This document shows positions 59,154-61,639 of a stretch of 61,639 nucleotides of DNA, in pieces (the stretch's first letter is position 1; each line of letters opens with the position of its first letter). The translations under genes were made by a program, and so were the position numbers. This stretch comes from an uncultured Leucobacter sp. GTDB lineage: Bacteria; Actinomycetota; Actinomycetes; Actinomycetales; Microbacteriaceae. Location of the stretch: NCBI GenBank assembly GCA_937967375.1, contig CALCJF010000029.1, positions 1 to 61,639 of the forward strand, given 5' to 3'. The notes beneath the pieces are model-generated. The model saw nothing but the letters and a program-made list of their open reading frames with translations, ran no database searches and was not told where the DNA came from.

Positions 59154-59813
59154 ATGCGCGAACTGCTTCGAGCCGAGGCCGTCGCCGTCGAACTCGACGG
59201 GGCGACGCTGCTTTCGCCGGTTTCGCTGCACCTCGCAGCAGGTGAGTGCGTCGCCGTGGTGGGCCGCAACGGTGCGGGCAAGACAACTCTGCTGCGAGCG
59301 CTCGCAGGCCGCTCAAGAATCACCTCTGGTGCGGTGCGATTGCGAGGCTCGCCGATCGATGAGCGGCGAGCCGAACAGCGGCGCGAGCTCGCCGCCCTCA
59401 TCGAACCGCCGACGCTCTACCCAGACCTCACGCTTCGAGAGAACCTTGCTTTGGTCACGGCGGCCTGGTCGGGCGAGCAGATTTCAAGCAGAGGATCGCA
59501 GCTCGTGCCAGGCCTCGGCGTCGGGGCGCTCGAGACCTTCGGCATCGCTTCGCTCGCGACCCGTTTTGCCTCCGAACTGTCGAGCGGTCAACGGCAGCTG
59601 ATGTCGCTCGCGGTGACGTTCGCGCGCCCCGCGAATGTGCTGCTGCTCGATGAGCCAGAGCAGCGGCTCGATGCTGAGCGGCGTAGCATCGTCGCCGACG
59701 CGCTTCTCGCGGCTCGAGCCCGCGGGCTGGGCGTGGTGTTTGCCTCACACGACGAGACGCTGATTGCCAGGGTCGCAGATCGGCGCGTTGTGATCGAAGA
59801 AGCCGCGACGTGA
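59154..59813 (+). CDS. ABC transporter ATPase
   Basis: 219 aa, short single-domain ATPase. Walker A is VGRNGAGKTT (~37-46), signature ELSSGQRQLMSLA (~141), Walker B VLLLDEPEQRLD (~161) and H-loop FASHDE. Length and the Ala-rich helical region suit CcmA/heterocomplex ABC-2 exporters. The downstream permease starts inside its stop (GTGA). Confidence 0.85.
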   Translation: MRELLRAEAVAVELDGATLLSPVSLHLAAGECVAVVGRNGAGKTTLLRALAGRSRITSGAVRLRGSPIDERRAEQRRELAALIEPPTLYPDLTLRENLALVTAAWSGEQISSRGSQLVPGLGVGALETFGIASLATRFASELSSGQRQLMSLAVTFARPANVLLLDEPEQRLDAERRSIVADALLAARARGLGVVFASHDETLIARVADRRVVIEEAAT

Positions 59814-61204
59814 GTTCGGATCGCCCGCTCGGCCTCGCGCGCGCCGATGCACTGGCATTGCGGCGGGTGCGAGTCGTGCTTCGTAGTCGGGAGCGACCAG
59901 CGGTCGGCGAGCTCGCATATCGGGCATATTTCGCGGTGATGCTCGTTGTCGTGGTTGCAGCCCCTGCGGTGCGCGCATTGTTGGTATGGCTTGTCGAGGT
60001 GTTGCCTGCGGCTCGTGAGGTGTTGCCCTCCAGTCTGGCGGTGCCTGCCGTGGTGATGCTGATGCTTTTCGTGACACTCGTCGTGACGGGCTGGTACGTG
60101 ATGCCGGTGCGCATGTCGCTGCCTGAGGTTGATCTGCTCTTTACGAGTGGCCTGTCACGTTGGCGTTTGCTGCTCGGGCGAGTCATGAGACTGTGCATCG
60201 GGCTGGTGCTCGCGGGCGCGGCGCTCGGTGGGCTTCTACTTGCGGCGTGGATGCTGCGGGGCGACCTCGATGCGACGGCGGTCGCACCACTACTGATCGC
60301 TGGGGCCGTTGTTGGCCTGTGCGCGGCTGCGGGCCTGCTGCTGGGGCAGCGAATTCGCGGCACCCGATGGCAGGTGCTGCGGGAGCAGGCTCAACAGCTT
60401 GACGTGGTGAGCACGCTTGTCTTTACGGGGGAGTTTCGCAGCGCTGCGGGGCACATGGGCGCGCCCGTGAGGGCCGGGCGGCGGTGGTGCTGGGCGCAGC
60501 ATCGGTGGCTGAGCAGCGTCGATGGTGCAACGCGATCCGGCACGATGCTGATCGCCTCGCGCGATGTGCTCGGGCTCGCACGTACCCCGGCGCGCAGCCT
60601 CGCGGCGCTGTTCGGGGTGATGGCTGCGGGCATGCTCGTCGTGTCGATCTTCGCAACGGGCGGCTCGGGCGTTCCTGCCGCATTCGCCCCGCTGCTCGCG
60701 TATGCCTCCGTCGGGCCGTGGTGCCGTGGGCTTCGTGTCGCGGGGGAGTCGGTGGGCGCCCCGCCACTGCTTCCTTTCTCTTCGCTCGGCTTGTTGCTGC
60801 GCCATCTCGCGGTGCCTACGGCGCTCTCGGTTCTGGCGTGCGGTGGCGCGGCTGCGATGACATCGGGCATCGCGCTCGGCCTGCCGTTTGGTGGGGTGGC
60901 CGCGGCGGCCATTCTGGGCGTCACGGTCAGCCTTTTCGCGATGGCGCTGCGCCTGCTCGGAGCACTGAAGGGGCCGCTGCCGCAGCGCCTGCTCGCGCCG
61001 ATCCCGACCCCAGCAGGCGATCTTTCGAGCGTGAACGTGCTGCTGTGGAACCTCGATGGCCCGATACTCGCAACCGCGGTTGGTGTGGCGCTAGTAGTGC
61101 TTGCAATCAGCGCACCCACGGCCCTGTCGACCGCGGCAGCCGTGATGTTGGTGTTGCTGCTCGCTTGGTGCTGGGGCAGGTTGCGCTCGGTAGAAGGGCG
61201 GTAG
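59810..61204 (+). CDS. Polytopic membrane protein, partner of ABC ATPase (DUF6297-like)
   Basis: 464 aa with about ten hydrophobic helices. LPEVDLLFTSGLSRWRLL (~102-119) is a cytoplasmic segment seen in actinobacterial permease-like proteins of the DUF6297 type. The C-terminal half has four to five helices ending in a short basic tail. It is translationally coupled to the preceding ATPase, which makes a transporter role likely. Substrate unknown. This is the last gene clearly belonging to the actinobacterial contig. Confidence 0.7.
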   Translation: MSSDRPLGLARADALALRRVRVVLRSRERPAVGELAYRAYFAVMLVVVVAAPAVRALLVWLVEVLPAAREVLPSSLAVPAVVMLMLFVTLVVTGWYVMPVRMSLPEVDLLFTSGLSRWRLLLGRVMRLCIGLVLAGAALGGLLLAAWMLRGDLDATAVAPLLIAGAVVGLCAAAGLLLGQRIRGTRWQVLREQAQQLDVVSTLVFTGEFRSAAGHMGAPVRAGRRWCWAQHRWLSSVDGATRSGTMLIASRDVLGLARTPARSLAALFGVMAAGMLVVSIFATGGSGVPAAFAPLLAYASVGPWCRGLRVAGESVGAPPLLPFSSLGLLLRHLAVPTALSVLACGGAAAMTSGIALGLPFGGVAAAAILGVTVSLFAMALRLLGALKGPLPQRLLAPIPTPAGDLSSVNVLLWNLDGPILATAVGVALVVLAISAPTALSTAAAVMLVLLLAWCWGRLRSVEGR

Positions 61205-61242
61205 CACTCCGGGTGAGCCGGTGAGCCGGCAAGCCCGCTGGA

Positions 61243-61638
61243 TCAGCCCACCACCCTTACAACCTCCTCAAGACCTCGGGTGAGGCGGGTCACGGGCTCA
61301 GCCCCGTAGCCGATCGCGATGGCATCGTCGCCGCCGAAATCGGCGAGGCTGCCGGCGCGGATATTGTCGGCGATGATGCTGCGCGCGCGCATATCCTCGG
61401 GTGCGATGCCGCGGACCAGCGCCCCGGCGGAAGCGCCCTCATCGGTGGTGATCAGCACCTGGCCTTCCAGCGTCGGCACCGCATGGGTCACGTCCGGCAG
61501 GGCGCGGACGCGCGCGGCGGCCTCGGCATAGTCGCGGAAGGGCCCCTCATTCATCACCACGCCGAGATGCCCGTTCAGCCCCAGGATGCGCCCGAGCAGT
61601 TCCTGCCGGAAGCCGCCCATGACGGAGAGCACCACGAT
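61243..61638 (-). CDS. Fragment of Gram-negative LolC/E permease fused at a chimeric junction
   Basis: The frame, open at the contig end, encodes IVLSVMGGFRQELLGRIL and EDMRARSIIADNIRAGSL, segments of the periplasmic domain of alphaproteobacterial LolC/E lipoprotein-release permeases. Homology stops near AIAIGY (~61305), and an unrelated C-terminus of about 20 residues follows to a TGA at 61243. Gram-positive actinobacteria have no Lol system. The actinobacterial side 61205-61300 may hold the 3' end of a different minus-strand gene. Confidence 0.75.
   Translation of the reverse strand: MVVLSVMGGFRQELLGRILGLNGHLGVVMNEGPFRDYAEAAARVRALPDVTHAVPTLEGQVLITTDEGASAGALVRGIAPEDMRARSIIADNIRAGSLADFGGDDAIAIGYGAEPVTRLTRGLEEVVRVVG
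61295..61310. other. Probable assembly junction (chimera)
   Basis: Right of here the DNA encodes LolC-like sequence; left of here it is Microbacteriaceae-like. The position is estimated from where protein similarity ends and is uncertain by tens of bases. Confidence 0.6.
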
Positions 61639-61639
61639 C

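Noticed and set aside
61243..61638. Horizontal transfer of a lol gene into an actinobacterium
   Set aside because: The gene is only a fragment at the contig end, joined mid-domain, and has no function without an outer membrane. A chimera is simpler.
1..61639. CRISPR array, insertion sequence, prophage or plasmid origin
   Set aside because: I saw no regularly spaced direct repeats, transposase, integrase other than XerC, or replication-initiation genes in the window.

Overview
The window is a 61.6 kb, GC-rich, gene-dense piece of an actinobacterial chromosome. Gene order and protein families point to the Microbacteriaceae (Leucobacter-like), but I cannot fix the genus from sequence alone. Evidence includes AdnAB-type recombination helicase-nucleases, a UPF0182 membrane protein, DUF3039 and DUF2469 proteins, a LexA box of the Gram-positive/actinobacterial type, frequent GTG starts, and many start codons lying about 6-8 nt after a TAnnnT hexamer (apparent leaderless transcripts). 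Nearly all of the DNA is core genome. The only accessory-looking patch is about 1 kb around 51.0-52.0 kb (a vapBC pair plus a vapC remnant in AT-richer DNA). Both ends look artificial: bases 1-14 match the end of the Illumina TruSeq read-1 adapter, and the last ~330 bases encode part of a Gram-negative LolC/E lipoprotein-release permease, so the contig is probably chimeric there.

Layout. 0-16.3 kb: a block with the mycobacterial order adnA-adnB-(phosphotransferase-like)-nudC-uvrD2-TOMM-binding-like E1 protein-zincin-UPF0182 (compare Rv3202c to Rv3193c). 16.3-17.2 kb: a long hairpin, a consensus promoter, initiator tRNA-fMet, a terminator, and an Lrp/AsnC regulator. 17.3-22.4 kb: a fused indolepyruvate:ferredoxin oxidoreductase divergent from the Lrp gene, then a membrane-anchored HtrA-type protease. 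22.5-28.9 kb: a teichoic-acid-like wall polymer cluster with a two-domain CDP-glycerol-type polymerase, a GT2 glycosyltransferase, a TagB-like transferase, and a TagGH-type exporter. 29.0-31.7 kb: a second ABC transporter. 31.8-33.4 kb: a DUF3039 protein and nicotinate phosphoribosyltransferase. 33.4-39.1 kb: the SOS mutasome operon imuA-imuB-dnaE2 behind a LexA box. 39.1-43.9 kb: DUF2469-yraN-comM-dprA-xerC (compare Rv2901c to Rv2894c). 43.9-47.2 kb: a copper/haem operon (polytopic membrane protein, CopC-like, PCu(A)C, Tat-exported DyP peroxidase). 47.3-51.0 kb: pheS-pheT. 51.0-52.0 kb: vapBC and the remnant. 52.1-61.2 kb: an NAD(P)-binding reductase, a double VOC protein, guaB1, thrC, an AI-2E-family exporter, a YbaK protein, a small membrane protein, and an ABC transporter.

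Functional themes are genome maintenance and mutagenesis (AdnAB, UvrD2, ImuAB-DnaE2, DprA, ComM, XerC), envelope polymer synthesis and export, NAD metabolism (NudC, PncB), and extracytoplasmic copper/haem handling. I found no phage, insertion sequence, CRISPR array or obvious new defence island. The less explained items are degenerate enzymes retained in conserved positions (a pseudokinase-like phosphotransferase, a NudC without its zinc ribbon), an orphan TOMM-type leader-binding protein with a translationally coupled mini-ORF, large intergenic hairpins, and a DnaA-box-like 14-mer occurring in two intergenic regions.
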